DNA of 64,000 nucleotides from Salinilacustrithrix flava (GCA_024128875.1 JAMYFF010000004.1:1-64000); one strand, 5' to 3'. Positions 10,966 through 19,948 are shown, numbered from the stretch's first letter. The notes: generated from the sequence alone by a model not told the origin. A program made the numbers and translations.

Positions 10966-10983
10966 CTTGACCGCCAGGTCAAG
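10966..10983. promoter_or_regulatory. TetR operator in the tetR/ferredoxin divergent promoter
   Basis: Perfect palindrome CTTGACCgccaGGTCAAG, with the same arms and 4-base centre length as the site at 8229-8246. It covers the -35 of tetR and lies just upstream of the ferredoxin -10. Confidence 0.78.
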
Positions 10984-11004
10984 CACCGGTCCGGGGACCG
11001 GTGC

Positions 11005-11010
11005 TACCGT
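11005..11010 (+). promoter_or_regulatory. -10 box of the ferredoxin gene
   Basis: TACCGT fits TANNNT; the ATG lies nine bases downstream, so the transcript has little or no leader. Confidence 0.45.
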
Positions 11011-11019
11011 CGCCGGGCG

Positions 11020-11340
11020 ATGGAGGGGACCGTCAGCAGCGCCAGCACCCGGGCCGACCGGATGGCCAACCGCGAGCGGAACCCCAAGTGGCTGAACCCG
11101 GCCCTGCACATCGACATGTCGATCTGCATCAACTGCGACACCTGCATCCGGCACTGCCCCCCGCACTTCGGCGCGATCTTCAACCACGGGATGGACGTGG
11201 TCATCATCCCCGAGCTGTGCTCGGGTTGCCTGAAGTGCGTCGATCCCTGCCCGGTGGACTGCATCCACCCGGTCGAGGACGGCATGGAGACCCCGCTCGA
11301 CTGGTGGGACGCCCCCCTGGAAGACGACCCGTACAAATAG
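11020..11340 (+). CDS. 2x[4Fe-4S] ferredoxin-like protein
   Basis: A 106-residue electron-transfer protein with two cluster motifs: CINCDTCIRHCPP (about 36-48) and CSGCLKCVDPCPVDC (about 64-78). The second is the canonical CxxCxxCxxxCP. Both ends carry extra residues, including a C-terminal WWDAPLEDDPYK tail. The start ATG follows a TANNNT box. It is divergent from tetR with the shared operator between them, so it may supply electrons to an oxidoreductase in the same regulon; no partner enzyme is adjacent. Confidence 0.9.
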   Translation: MEGTVSSASTRADRMANRERNPKWLNPALHIDMSICINCDTCIRHCPPHFGAIFNHGMDVVIIPELCSGCLKCVDPCPVDCIHPVEDGMETPLDWWDAPLEDDPYK

Positions 11341-11360
11341 TCGAACAGCGTCGCCGCTTC

Positions 11361-11377
11361 CGGTTCCGCCGGAACCG
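11361..11377 (+). terminator. Short hairpin after the ferredoxin gene
   Basis: CGGTTCC-gcc-GGAACCG, a seven-base stem with a three-base loop, 20 bases after the stop. Probable terminator separating it from the Tad operon. Confidence 0.5.
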
Positions 11378-11393
11378 CTGAGAAGGTCGTTGC

Positions 11394-11414
11394 CGGAATC
11401 TGCTTCAGATTCTG
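11394..11414 (+). other. Hairpin in the leader of the Tad operon
   Basis: GAATCTG-ctt-CAGATTC, a seven-base perfect stem extendable by two pairs, about 55 bases before the first Tad gene. It may be part of the 5' leader or a second terminator; role unknown. Confidence 0.4.
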
Positions 11415-11467
11415 CTCGGGCGGCCGATGACTTCTGAGGAGCAGCCCCGCGAACCTCGGGAGAGAAC

Positions 11468-12265
11468 GTGAAGAAGAAGCGCGCAAGTCTCATCGGTGCC
11501 GTCCTGTTGGTGGCCCTGGGCACCTTCGCCCTGGTGAAGTACGTGAGCACCGCAGAGGACCGGGCGCTGGCGGGCGAGGAGCTGGTGGACGTGCTCGTCC
11601 TCGACGCTTCCGTGCCCGCCGGCACCGCGGCCAACGAGCTGCAGCAGTACCTGCGGGTCGAAGCGGTGCCGGTGAAGGTGCAGACCGGCGGTGCGCTGGC
11701 CAGCCTGAGCGAGGCCGACGGCATGGTCACCGCCGTCGACCTGGTCGAGGGCGAGCAGCTGACCGCCAGCCGGCTGGTCGACGCCACCGAGTTCAACGCC
11801 CTCCAGGCCCGCGTCGGCCGGGGTGGCGGCACCGTGGCGGTGCCCGAGGGCCTGCTCGAGATCACCATCCCCCTCGACCCGATCCGGGCCGTCGGCGGCA
11901 CGGTGCGACCGGGCGACCTCGTCGGCCTCATCGCCTCCTTCGACCAGTTCCAGAGCGACGGCGCCGTCGGCCCCGACGGCCAGCCCGTCGCCGGCGAGAA
12001 CGTGTCGGGCTTCCTGCTGCACAAGCTGCTCGTGACCAACGTCCAGGGCGCCCCGGTGCCCGAGGCCGCCGCCCAGGGGGCGACCACGGACAACCGTGCG
12101 CCCACCCCGGTGGGACAGCTGTACGTGACGCTGGCCCTCGACGCCGCCGCCGCCGAGCGGGTCGTCTACGCCTCGAAGAACGGCGACATCTGGCTGGCCA
12201 TCGAGCCCGCCGACGCCGACGAATCGGGCACCGCGGTGCAGACCGCCGACCGGATCTTCGGCTGA
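11468..12265 (+). CDS. CpaB/RcpC-like Flp pilus assembly protein
   Basis: A 265-residue protein with one N-terminal helix (about 7-24) and an extracytoplasmic SAF-like domain: VLVLDASVPAGTAANEL, then VTAVDLVEGEQLTASRLV, the usual CpaB pattern. GTG start behind GGGAGAGAAC. First gene of the Tad operon; it ends one base before the CpaE-like gene. In Gram-negatives CpaB helps stabilise the secretin; in actinobacteria, which lack a secretin, its role is probably in the wall-side part of the machine. Confidence 0.85.
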   Translation: MKKKRASLIGAVLLVALGTFALVKYVSTAEDRALAGEELVDVLVLDASVPAGTAANELQQYLRVEAVPVKVQTGGALASLSEADGMVTAVDLVEGEQLTASRLVDATEFNALQARVGRGGGTVAVPEGLLEITIPLDPIRAVGGTVRPGDLVGLIASFDQFQSDGAVGPDGQPVAGENVSGFLLHKLLVTNVQGAPVPEAAAQGATTDNRAPTPVGQLYVTLALDAAAAERVVYASKNGDIWLAIEPADADESGTAVQTADRIFG

Positions 12266-12266
12266 G

Positions 12267-13094
12267 ATGGGAGCCACGACGTTGACCTCACCACCTGAGG
12301 AGGTGGCGGCCGACCCCAGCCGGATCATCACGATCCTGTCGCCCAAGGGCGGCGCCGGGAAGACGTCGTCGGCCACCAACCTCGCCGTGGGCCTGGCCAA
12401 GCGGTACCCCCGCGAGGTGGTCCTGGTGGACCTCGACCTCCAGTTCGGCGACGTGGCGTCCAACATGCGCCTCCAGCCGACCTCCACGATCATCGACCTG
12501 GCCCGGGCCTGGCCGGTGGACAGCGCCCAGGTGAAGCTGGCCCTCACCAGCCACTCCTCGGGCCTCTACACCCTGTGCGCCCCGCTCAGCCCGGCCGAGG
12601 CCGACGAGATCACCGCCGACCACGTCACCGGCGTGCTCCGCGCGCTGCACCGCTCGTTCCGGTACGTGGTCGTCGACACCGACCCGGGCCTGAGCGAGCG
12701 GGTGCTGTCGGCGCTCGACGTCTCGACCGACATGGTGATGATCTGCTCGACCGAGGTCCCCTCCATCCGGGGCCTGAAGAAGGCCCTCGAGGCCCTCGAC
12801 GTGGTCGGGCTCACCAGCGCCCGGCGGGTGCTGGTCCTGAACCGCAGCAACGCCAAGGTCGGGGTCGACATCGGCCAGCTCGAGCGCACCATCGGCCGGC
12901 CGGTCGACGTGCGGGTGCCGAGCTCGATCGACATGGTGCTGGCCACCAACGACGGCATCCCCGTCATGGAGTCCGGCCGCAACCCGGAGCTGGTCCGGGC
13001 CTTCGAGCACCTCGTCGAGCAGTTCGTCACCGACGACGGCAAGGACCACCACGGCGGCAAGCCCGCCTCGCGCCTGTTCAAGCGGAAGGGCTGA
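12267..13094 (+). CDS. CpaE/TadZ-like P-loop ATPase
   Basis: A 275-residue MinD/ParA-type ATPase that positions Tad pilus machines. Deviant Walker A SPKGGAGKTSSA (about 28-39), Walker A' VVLVDLDLQFGD and Walker B YVVVDTDPG are seen. The receiver-like N-terminal domain of long CpaE proteins is missing; only about 20 residues precede the P-loop. It sits between cpaB and cpaF with spacings of one and two bases. Confidence 0.88.
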   Translation: MGATTLTSPPEEVAADPSRIITILSPKGGAGKTSSATNLAVGLAKRYPREVVLVDLDLQFGDVASNMRLQPTSTIIDLARAWPVDSAQVKLALTSHSSGLYTLCAPLSPAEADEITADHVTGVLRALHRSFRYVVVDTDPGLSERVLSALDVSTDMVMICSTEVPSIRGLKKALEALDVVGLTSARRVLVLNRSNAKVGVDIGQLERTIGRPVDVRVPSSIDMVLATNDGIPVMESGRNPELVRAFEHLVEQFVTDDGKDHHGGKPASRLFKRKG

Positions 13095-13096
13095 TC

Positions 13097-14500
13097 ATGA
13101 AGCTGGGAGAGCGGGTCAGGGCCGCGACGGAGGGGGACTTCGAGCTCGACTTCCCCGAGCTGTCCTTCGAGGAGGTCACCGCCGACCACGCGTCCAACGT
13201 GGCGATGACCGCCGCGCTCATGGAGTCCGAGTCCTTCTCCGGGCTGCGCCAGAAGGTGCAGGACGCGCTGCTCCTCGCCCTCGGCAACCGGGTCGGTGAG
13301 CCCGACGTCGACGACGACGAGCTCAAGCGCATGGCCCGGGGCGAGATGGTCAAGGTCCTGGCCGCCGAGGACATCCCCCTCGCCGAGGACGAGCGCCAGC
13401 GCCTGGTCGACGTCATCGCCGCCGACCTGCTCGGCTACGGCCCGATCCAGCCCCTGCTCTCGGACGACTCGGTCTCCGAGATCATGGTGAACGGAACCCG
13501 CTCGATCTACATCGAGAAGGACGGCAAGCTCCAGGTCGCCTCGATCAACTTCAGCGACGAGGAGAGCCTGCGCAAGGTCATCAACCGCATCGTGGCCCCG
13601 CTCGGTCGTCGCATCGACGAGTCCTCACCGATGGTCGACGCCCGACTGCCCGACGGCTCCCGCGTCTGCGCGGTGATCCCCCCGCTGGCGGTGGACGGCT
13701 CGTCGCTGACCATCCGCAAGTTCGCGGCCAAGAAGTTCACCGCCGAGGACCTCATCGAGAAGGGCTCGGCCTCGGTCGAGTCGCTCTACATGATCGCGGC
13801 GTGCGTCCACGCCAAGCTGAACATCCTCGTCAGCGGCGGCACCGGCTCGGGCAAGACGACCCTGCTCAACGTGCTGTCCAGCTTCATCCCCGACGGCGAC
13901 CGCATCATCACGATCGAGGACGTCGTCGAGCTCCAGATGCGCCAGCAGCACGTCGTGCGCATGGAGACCCGCCCGGGCAACAGCGAGGGCAGGGGCGAGA
14001 TCTCGATCCGCGACCTGGTCCGCACCGCCCTGCGCATGCGGCCCGACCGCATCGTCGTCGGTGAGTGCCGCGGCGGCGAGGCCCTCGACATGCTCCAGGC
14101 CATGAACACCGGCCACGCCGGTTCGCTGTCCACGCTGCACGCCAACACGCCCCGCGACGCCATGACCCGCCTCGAGACCATGGTGCTCATGGCCGGCATC
14201 GAGTTCCCGATGCAGGCCATCCGCCAGCAGATCTCCGGCGCCATCGACCTGGTCGTGCAGATCGGTCGCCTCCGCGACGGCAGCCGCCGCGTCGTGCAGA
14301 TCTGCGAGATCGGCCGCGTCGTCGGCGACGACATCGAGGTCCTGCCCATCTTCGACTTCGACTACTCGCCCGGCCTCGACGCCAGCGGCCGGGTGCTCGG
14401 CGTCCTGCGCCCCACCGGCTACCGGCCCCGCTTCATCGAGCACATCAAGGAGCTGGGGATCGAGTTCGAGGAACGCATCTTCGGAGGGAACCAGGAATGA
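13097..14500 (+). CDS. CpaF/TadA secretion ATPase
   Basis: A 467-residue hexameric type II/IV secretion ATPase that powers Flp pilus extension. Seen: N-terminal DLLGYGPIQPLLSDDSVSEI (about 112-131), Walker A GGTGSGKTTL (about 250), Asp box IITIEDVVELQM, Walker B RIVVGECRGGEALDML and the His box GSLSTLHANT. It is the most conserved gene of the operon. Its stop overlaps the start of the next gene (ATGA). Confidence 0.96.
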   Translation: MKLGERVRAATEGDFELDFPELSFEEVTADHASNVAMTAALMESESFSGLRQKVQDALLLALGNRVGEPDVDDDELKRMARGEMVKVLAAEDIPLAEDERQRLVDVIAADLLGYGPIQPLLSDDSVSEIMVNGTRSIYIEKDGKLQVASINFSDEESLRKVINRIVAPLGRRIDESSPMVDARLPDGSRVCAVIPPLAVDGSSLTIRKFAAKKFTAEDLIEKGSASVESLYMIAACVHAKLNILVSGGTGSGKTTLLNVLSSFIPDGDRIITIEDVVELQMRQQHVVRMETRPGNSEGRGEISIRDLVRTALRMRPDRIVVGECRGGEALDMLQAMNTGHAGSLSTLHANTPRDAMTRLETMVLMAGIEFPMQAIRQQISGAIDLVVQIGRLRDGSRRVVQICEIGRVVGDDIEVLPIFDFDYSPGLDASGRVLGVLRPTGYRPRFIEHIKELGIEFEERIFGGNQE

Positions 14501-16395
14501 GCGCCCGACCCCGCACCGCCCGCCTCCTCGCCGGCCTGCTCGCCCTCTCGGCGCTGCTGGTCACGGGGGCCACGCCGGTCGCCGCGCAGTCCGAGGGCCT
14601 CGAGGTGCGCAGCATCGACGCCAACGGCTTCCCGCTGGTGCGCGCCGTCGTGTCCGGGCCCACCGTCACCGGTGACCCCGAGGCCGCCTTCACCGTCGTC
14701 GAGGACGGCGAGGAGCAGAACGTCGACGTGGTGCGCCTGCGCACCAACGACCTGAACCTGGTCGTCGCCATCGACGTCTCCGGCTCCATGGCCGGCGAGC
14801 CGATGCAGCAGGCCAAGGCCGCCGTGGCCGACCTGCTCGAGACCCTGCCGGCCGACGTGCCGGTGTCCATCGTCAGCTTCGGCGACTCCGCCGTCATCCA
14901 GCACCCCTTCTCCACCGACCGGGCCTCGCTGCAGGGCGCGGTCGACGGGCTCATCGCCGCCGGCGGCACGGCCCTGTTCGACGGCCTCGACCGAAGCATC
15001 GCCCAGCTCGCCTCCCGGGGCGGGACCAACGCCCTGGTGGTCCTCGCCGACGGCGCCGACTCCGCGAGCGACTCCACCGCCGACGCCATCGTCGAGCGGT
15101 TCACCTCCACGCCCGTCGCCACATCCTTCGTCGCCCTGCAGACGCCCGACCAGGACCTCGGCACCCTGCAGGCCTTCGCCGACGCCGCCGGCGGCGACGT
15201 CCTGGCCATCGAGCAGTCGGCGCAGTTCCGCGAGGTCCTCACCGAGATCGGTGCCGGCCTCGGCGGCCTCTTCGAGCTCCGCTGGACCTCGGGCTCCGAC
15301 GGCGAGAGCGCTGAGCTCACCATCGCCATGGCCGACGCTCCCGACATCGCCGTCAGCACCACGTTCGAGCACGCGGCCGTGCGCCAGTTCGTGCCCGACG
15401 TCGCGGATGACTCCCGGGTCGTGCCGGGTGCCGGCATCCTCGCCGGCGCCTGGGTCCCGATCGCCGCCGCCCTCGGCGTCAGCCTCGGCGCCCTCCTCCT
15501 CCTGAACGGCATGCGCGGGTCCGAACAGGCCGTAGAGCGCCGCGAGCAGCGTCGACAGCAGAAGCAGCTGACCAAGCAGCAGAAGACCAAGCGCAAGAGC
15601 GGCGTGCAGGAGCGCCTCGAGGGGATCTCGGCCCAGGTCCTGGAGAAGAACGACCGCGGTCGCTCCCTCGACGACACCCTCGACCGGGCCGGGCTGGCCA
15701 TGCGCTCCAACGAGTTCGTGGTGGTCTGCCTCGGCCTTGCCATCGCCGCCCTGTTCGTCGGCGTCCTGCTGTTCGGCATCCCCTACTTCCTGCTGATGGC
15801 CATCCCGGTCGGACTCGGCATCCCGCTGTTCCTCAAGTTCAAGATCGGGCGCCGGCGCAAGCAGTTCGTCAACCAGCTCGGTGACACCCTGCAGCTCATG
15901 GCCGGCTCGCTCACCGCCGGCTACGGCCTCGGCCAGACGCTGGACTCGGTGGCCCGCGAAACGGACTCGCCGACCAGCGAGGAGTTCCAGCGGGTCGTCA
16001 TGGAGACCCGCCTCGGCCGCAGCCTCGAGGACGCCCTCCAGGCCATGTCGTACCGGATCGGCGCCAAGGACTTCGACTGGGTGGTCGACGCCATCAAGAT
16101 CCAGGCCAGCGTCGGCGGCAACCTGTCCGAGATCATCGAGCAGGTCGGCGAGACGATCCGGGCCCGCACCCGCATCAAGCGCCAGGTCGACGCCCTCACC
16201 GCCGAGGGCAAGATCTCCGCCCTGGTCCTGTTCGTCCTGCCCTTCGGCCTGTTCGGGTTCATCTTCAGCTCGAACCCGGACTACATCAAGCCGATGTTCT
16301 CCTCGGGCCTGGGCCAGGCGATGCTCGGCGCCGCCGGCTTCATGCTGGCCTGCGGCGGCCTCTGGCTGAAGAAGCTCGTGAACCCGGAGTTCTGA
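14497..16395 (+). CDS. Fusion of a secreted von Willebrand A domain with TadB
   Basis: A 632-residue protein in one frame. Residues 1-31 are a signal peptide ending AAQ. A VWA domain follows (about 85-255) with an intact metal-ion site DVSGS at 93-97 and a TALFDGL region. A transmembrane helix lies near 330-345, then a very basic linker full of R, K and Q. The C-terminal 250 residues are a TadB membrane protein (QFVNQLGDTLQLMAGSL and LGRSLEDALQAMSYR, type II secretion F domain). TadB alone is about 300 residues, so the VWA part is an added external module, probably for adhesion or assembly. It is coupled to cpaF by ATGA and to tadC by two bases. Confidence 0.93.
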   Translation: MSARPRTARLLAGLLALSALLVTGATPVAAQSEGLEVRSIDANGFPLVRAVVSGPTVTGDPEAAFTVVEDGEEQNVDVVRLRTNDLNLVVAIDVSGSMAGEPMQQAKAAVADLLETLPADVPVSIVSFGDSAVIQHPFSTDRASLQGAVDGLIAAGGTALFDGLDRSIAQLASRGGTNALVVLADGADSASDSTADAIVERFTSTPVATSFVALQTPDQDLGTLQAFADAAGGDVLAIEQSAQFREVLTEIGAGLGGLFELRWTSGSDGESAELTIAMADAPDIAVSTTFEHAAVRQFVPDVADDSRVVPGAGILAGAWVPIAAALGVSLGALLLLNGMRGSEQAVERREQRRQQKQLTKQQKTKRKSGVQERLEGISAQVLEKNDRGRSLDDTLDRAGLAMRSNEFVVVCLGLAIAALFVGVLLFGIPYFLLMAIPVGLGIPLFLKFKIGRRRKQFVNQLGDTLQLMAGSLTAGYGLGQTLDSVARETDSPTSEEFQRVVMETRLGRSLEDALQAMSYRIGAKDFDWVVDAIKIQASVGGNLSEIIEQVGETIRARTRIKRQVDALTAEGKISALVLFVLPFGLFGFIFSSNPDYIKPMFSSGLGQAMLGAAGFMLACGGLWLKKLVNPEF

Positions 16396-16397
16396 TC

Positions 16398-17297
16398 ATG
16401 GGAATCGTCTACCTCGCAGCCGTCTTCGTCATCGGTGGTCTGACCCTCGCCTTCTGGGCGCTGAAGCCCGAGCCCAAGGTCGTCGCCATCGGCATGGACC
16501 CCGAGGACGTCATCCCGACGTCCCGGGAGCTCGAGCTCCAAGGCTCGTTCCTCACCCGCGTCGTGAACCCGCTGATGCAGGGCCTCGCCGCCAAGTTCGG
16601 CCGCTACCTCCCGAGCGGCATGCTGGACGCGACCGCCAAGACGCTCCGCGTCGCCGACCTCGACAAGCGCTGGCGGCCCGAGGTCATCATCGGGATGCAG
16701 ATCGCCGGCTTCGCCCTCGGGCTGCTCGGCGCCTCGGCCTACCTGTCCAGCGCCGGCGCCAGCCGCACCAACCTGCTCGTCGCCGGGCTCATGGTCGTCC
16801 TGTTGACCATGGCCCCCGACGCCAAGGTCAAGCGGATGGCCGACGACCGCCGCAAGGCCATCACCAACGAGCTGCCCGACGTGCTCGACCAGCTCACCGT
16901 CACGGTGGAGGCCGGCATGTCCTTCGACGGCGCCGTGCTGCGGGCCGGCCAGGAGGGCCGCGGCATCCTCGCCACGGAGCTGCTCAAGGCCGTCAACGAC
17001 ATGCAGCTGGGCCTGTCCCGCGGCGAGGCGCTCCAGGCCATGTCCGACCGCACCGACGTCGCCGACCTGCGCCAGTTCGTCACCGCCGTGCGCCAGGCCG
17101 AGAAGCACGGCTTCCCGCTGGCCAACATCCTGCGCCTCCAGGCCCTCGAGCTCCGCGACAAGCGCCGGGCCCGGGCCGAGGAGCGAGCCATGCAGGTACC
17201 GGTGAAGATCACGTTCCCGCTGGTGTTCTGCATCCTGCCGGCCCTGTTCGTGGTCATCCTCGGCCCCGCCGCCGTCAACATCTCCGGCGGCTTCTGA
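16398..17297 (+). CDS. TadC-like Flp pilus inner-membrane protein
   Basis: A 299-residue type II secretion F-family protein. Helices near 4-21, 98-118, 123-140 and 272-295; the F domain contains ITNELPDVLDQLTVTVEAG and LQAMSDRTDVADLRQFV. It pairs with TadB to form the membrane platform for CpaF. Last gene of the visible operon; no pilin (flp), prepilin peptidase or TadE/F gene follows. Confidence 0.92.
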   Translation: MGIVYLAAVFVIGGLTLAFWALKPEPKVVAIGMDPEDVIPTSRELELQGSFLTRVVNPLMQGLAAKFGRYLPSGMLDATAKTLRVADLDKRWRPEVIIGMQIAGFALGLLGASAYLSSAGASRTNLLVAGLMVVLLTMAPDAKVKRMADDRRKAITNELPDVLDQLTVTVEAGMSFDGAVLRAGQEGRGILATELLKAVNDMQLGLSRGEALQAMSDRTDVADLRQFVTAVRQAEKHGFPLANILRLQALELRDKRRARAEERAMQVPVKITFPLVFCILPALFVVILGPAAVNISGGF

Positions 17298-17301
17298 GGC
17301 G

Positions 17302-17307
17302 TAGCCT
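17302..17307 (+). promoter_or_regulatory. -10 box of leaderless hydrolase promoter
   Basis: TAGCCT, seven bases before the ATG at 17315. The same hexamer at the same distance occurs before at least four other genes here. Confidence 0.55.
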
Positions 17308-17314
17308 CCGGGCC

Positions 17315-18091
17315 ATGCCCGAGGTCCTCCCCGAAGCCGAACCGCTCTCCGTCGACGGTGGTCCCGTCGGCTGCCTGGTGATCCACGGGTTCACCGGCAA
17401 CCCGTCGTCGATGCGCCTCATCGCCGAGGCCATGGCCGACGCCGGTCACAGCGTGGAGATGCCCAGACTGCCCGGCCACGGCACCACGGTCGAGGACATG
17501 AACACGACGTCGTGGGCCGACTGGAGCGCCGAGGTCGAGGCCGCGTACCAGCGCCTCGCCGGGCGCTGCGAGCACGTCGTGGCCATGGGACTGTCCATGG
17601 GCGGCACGCTCACGGCCTGGATCGGCGCCGAGCACCCCGACATCGCCGGGCTCGTGCTCATCAACGCCGCCGCCGAGCGCAGCGACGAGATGCGGGCCGG
17701 GCTCCAGGCGATGCTCGACGCCGGCGAGACCTACATGGACGGCATCGGCAGCGACGTGGCCGACCCCGACGTCACCGAGTCGGCCTACGCCAAGGTGCCC
17801 CTCGCCCCGCTCGTGTCCATGCTCGATGCCGTCGCCGACCTGCAGGACCGCCTCGCCGGCATCACCGCGCCCGCGCTGATCATGACGAGCCCCGAGGACC
17901 ACGTCGTGGCCCCCACCGCCTCGGACCACCTGGCCCAGACCCTGGGCGGCCCGGTCGAGCGGGTCACGCTCGAGCGCAGCTACCACGTCGCCACGATCGA
18001 CCACGACCGTGACCTCATCATCGAGCGCATCCGCGACTTCGTCCGCCGAGTCAGTTCTGGCAGCGAAGGCGGAACGGGGCCCGGAGCCTGA
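17315..18091 (+). CDS. Alpha/beta hydrolase (carboxylesterase/monoacylglycerol lipase type)
   Basis: A 258-residue serine hydrolase. Oxyanion region VIHGFTGNP (about 22-30), nucleophile elbow GLSMGG (about 92-97), acid in SPEDHVV and catalytic His in RSYHVATID. The order and spacing match bacterial carboxylesterase Est30/monoacylglycerol lipases acting on short or medium acyl esters. Transcribed from its own TAGCCT promoter. The end of the gene is built into a long terminator hairpin, so its last residues (SGSEGGTGPGA) may be dictated by RNA structure. Confidence 0.88.
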   Translation: MPEVLPEAEPLSVDGGPVGCLVIHGFTGNPSSMRLIAEAMADAGHSVEMPRLPGHGTTVEDMNTTSWADWSAEVEAAYQRLAGRCEHVVAMGLSMGGTLTAWIGAEHPDIAGLVLINAAAERSDEMRAGLQAMLDAGETYMDGIGSDVADPDVTESAYAKVPLAPLVSMLDAVADLQDRLAGITAPALIMTSPEDHVVAPTASDHLAQTLGGPVERVTLERSYHVATIDHDRDLIIERIRDFVRRVSSGSEGGTGPGA

Positions 18092-18137
18092 CGTTCCGGA
18101 CTGCGGCGCTGCCCTGTTCCGCAGCCGCTGCCAGAAC
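18054..18137 (+). terminator. 84-base two-tier hairpin terminator
   Basis: Outer arms GTTCTGGCAGCG (18054-18065) and CGCTGCCAGAAC (18126-18137) pair perfectly. Inner arms 18069-18080 and 18111-18122 pair over twelve bases with one G-U. The structure starts inside the hydrolase gene and ends before the gatC promoter. Confidence 0.7.
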
Positions 18138-18179
18138 GTTCCGGATGGACCGCCCTGTGAGGACGTGGACACCTGCTCG

Positions 18180-18185
18180 TAGGCT
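18180..18185 (+). promoter_or_regulatory. -10 box of leaderless gatCAB promoter
   Basis: TAGGCT (TANNNT) six bases before the GTG of gatC, with no Shine-Dalgarno run. Confidence 0.5.
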
Positions 18186-18191
18186 CACTCC

Positions 18192-18494
18192 GTGACCGCC
18201 CCCATCAGCCGCGACGACGTCGCCCACGTGGCCCGCCTGGCCCGCTTGACGTTGACCGACGAAGAGCTGGACACCTTCACCGGCCAGCTGGCGTCGATCC
18301 TCGACCACGCCGCCGACGTGGAGGCTCTGGACCTCGACGACGTGGCACCGACGTCGCACCCGTACCCGCTCGAGAACGTGGTCCGCCCCGACGAGGTCCG
18401 ACCGTGCCTGGACCGCGATGAGGTCCTCGCCGAGGCACCGTCCGCGGAGGACGGCATGTTCCGGGTCCCGCCCGTGCTGGGGGAGGCCCCGTGA
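18192..18494 (+). CDS. gatC: Asp-tRNA(Asn)/Glu-tRNA(Gln) amidotransferase subunit C
   Basis: A 100-residue GatC, the small subunit that wraps around GatA and stabilises the complex. Typical opening [20 protein letters not shown] and the central [20 protein letters not shown] belt; it ends [10 protein letters not shown], as the family does. GTG start. The stop overlaps the GTG of gatA. Confidence 0.96.
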   Translation: MTAPISRDDVAHVARLARLTLTDEELDTFTGQLASILDHAADVEALDLDDVAPTSHPYPLENVVRPDEVRPCLDRDEVLAEAPSAEDGMFRVPPVLGEAP

Positions 18495-19948
18495 GCCCGG
18501 TCGAGCGCTTCCAGACCGCGGCCGGCGTCGCCGCGGCCGTCGCCACCGGCGAGCGCAGCGCCCGCAGCGTGCTCGACGAGCACCTGGCACGCATCGACGA
18601 GCGCGAGGGCGAGATCCACGCGTTCAACCACCTCCTCGCCGACGAGGCCCGGGCCCGCGCCGACGAGATCGACGCCCGCATCGCCGCCGGCGAGGACGTC
18701 GGGCCGCTGGCCGGCGTGCCTGTGGCGCTCAAGGACAACCTCTGCACCCGGGGCATCCCCACCACCTGCTCGTCCAAGATCCTCGACGGCTGGCGCCCGC
18801 CATACGACGCCACGGTCGTCACCCGCCTCCGCGACGCGGGCGCCGTCGTGATCGGCAAGACGAACCTGGACGAGTTCGCCATGGGCTCCTCCACGGAGAA
18901 CTCCGCCTTCGGCGCCACCCGCAACCCGCTGGACACCAGCCGGGTGCCCGGGGGGTCCTCGGGCGGGTCGGCGGCCGCGGTCGCCGCCGGCTTCGCGCCG
19001 ATCTCCCTCGGCTCCGACACCGGCGGCTCCATCCGCCAGCCCGCCGCCCTGTGCGGCGTCGTCGGCGCCAAGCCCACCTACGGCCGGGCCTCCCGCTACG
19101 GCCTCATCGCGTTCGCCTCCAGCCTCGACCAGATCGGCCCCTTCGCCCGCACGGTCGAGGACGCCGCCCTGCTCATGGAGGTCGTCGGCGGCCACGATCC
19201 CCTCGACGCCACCAGCATCCCCGAGCCCTTCCCCGACCTGCGCGGCACCCTCGGCCGCGGCGTCGAGGGCCTGCGCATCGGTTTGGTCGAGGAGCTGCTC
19301 GGCGGTGAGGGCGGGTTCCAGCCCGAGGTCCAGGCCCGCACCCGCGAGGCGGCCGACGCGCTCGAGGCGGCCGGCGCGAAGGTCGACGTCGTCTCGGTGC
19401 CGGCCTCCACCTACGGCCTGTCCGCCTACTACCTGATCGCCCCGGCCGAGGCGTCCTCCAACCTGGCCCGCTTCGACGGCGTGCGCTTCGGGCTGCGAGA
19501 CGAGCGGGCGACGATGGGGGAGACCTACGACGCCACCCGCACCGCCGGCTTCGGCGCCGAGGTGAAGCGCCGCATCATGCTCGGCACCTACGCCCTGTCC
19601 TCGGGCTACTACGACGCCTACTACGGCAAGGCCCAGCGGGTGCGCACCATGATCATCGACGACTTCGACGCCGCCTACGAGCGCTTCGACGTGCTGCTCA
19701 GCCCGTCGTCGCCCTGCGTGGCCTTCCCCCTCGGCGACAAGACCGCCGACCCGCTCACCATGTACCTCAACGACGTGTGCACGATCCCGTCCAGCCTTGC
19801 CGGCCACCCGGCCATGTCGGTCCCGTTCGGCACCGGCGCCGAGGGCCTGCCTGTCGGCATCCAGGTGATGGCCCCCGCCCTCGGCGAGGAGCAGATGTTC
19901 CGCGTCGCTGCCGCTCTCGAAGCCGCTGCGCCCGGGGGTGCCCGATGA
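18491..19948 (+). CDS. gatA: Asp-tRNA(Asn)/Glu-tRNA(Gln) amidotransferase subunit A
   Basis: A 485-residue amidase that releases ammonia from glutamine for tRNA-dependent amidation. The Ser-cisSer-Lys triad is intact: K81 in VALKDNL, S156 in GGSSGGS and S180 in [11 protein letters not shown]. Its presence implies that misacylated Glu-tRNA(Gln), and perhaps Asp-tRNA(Asn), is corrected in this organism. Translationally coupled to gatC (GTGA overlap) and gatB (ATGA overlap). Confidence 0.97.
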   Translation: MSPVERFQTAAGVAAAVATGERSARSVLDEHLARIDEREGEIHAFNHLLADEARARADEIDARIAAGEDVGPLAGVPVALKDNLCTRGIPTTCSSKILDGWRPPYDATVVTRLRDAGAVVIGKTNLDEFAMGSSTENSAFGATRNPLDTSRVPGGSSGGSAAAVAAGFAPISLGSDTGGSIRQPAALCGVVGAKPTYGRASRYGLIAFASSLDQIGPFARTVEDAALLMEVVGGHDPLDATSIPEPFPDLRGTLGRGVEGLRIGLVEELLGGEGGFQPEVQARTREAADALEAAGAKVDVVSVPASTYGLSAYYLIAPAEASSNLARFDGVRFGLRDERATMGETYDATRTAGFGAEVKRRIMLGTYALSSGYYDAYYGKAQRVRTMIIDDFDAAYERFDVLLSPSSPCVAFPLGDKTADPLTMYLNDVCTIPSSLAGHPAMSVPFGTGAEGLPVGIQVMAPALGEEQMFRVAAALEAAAPGGAR

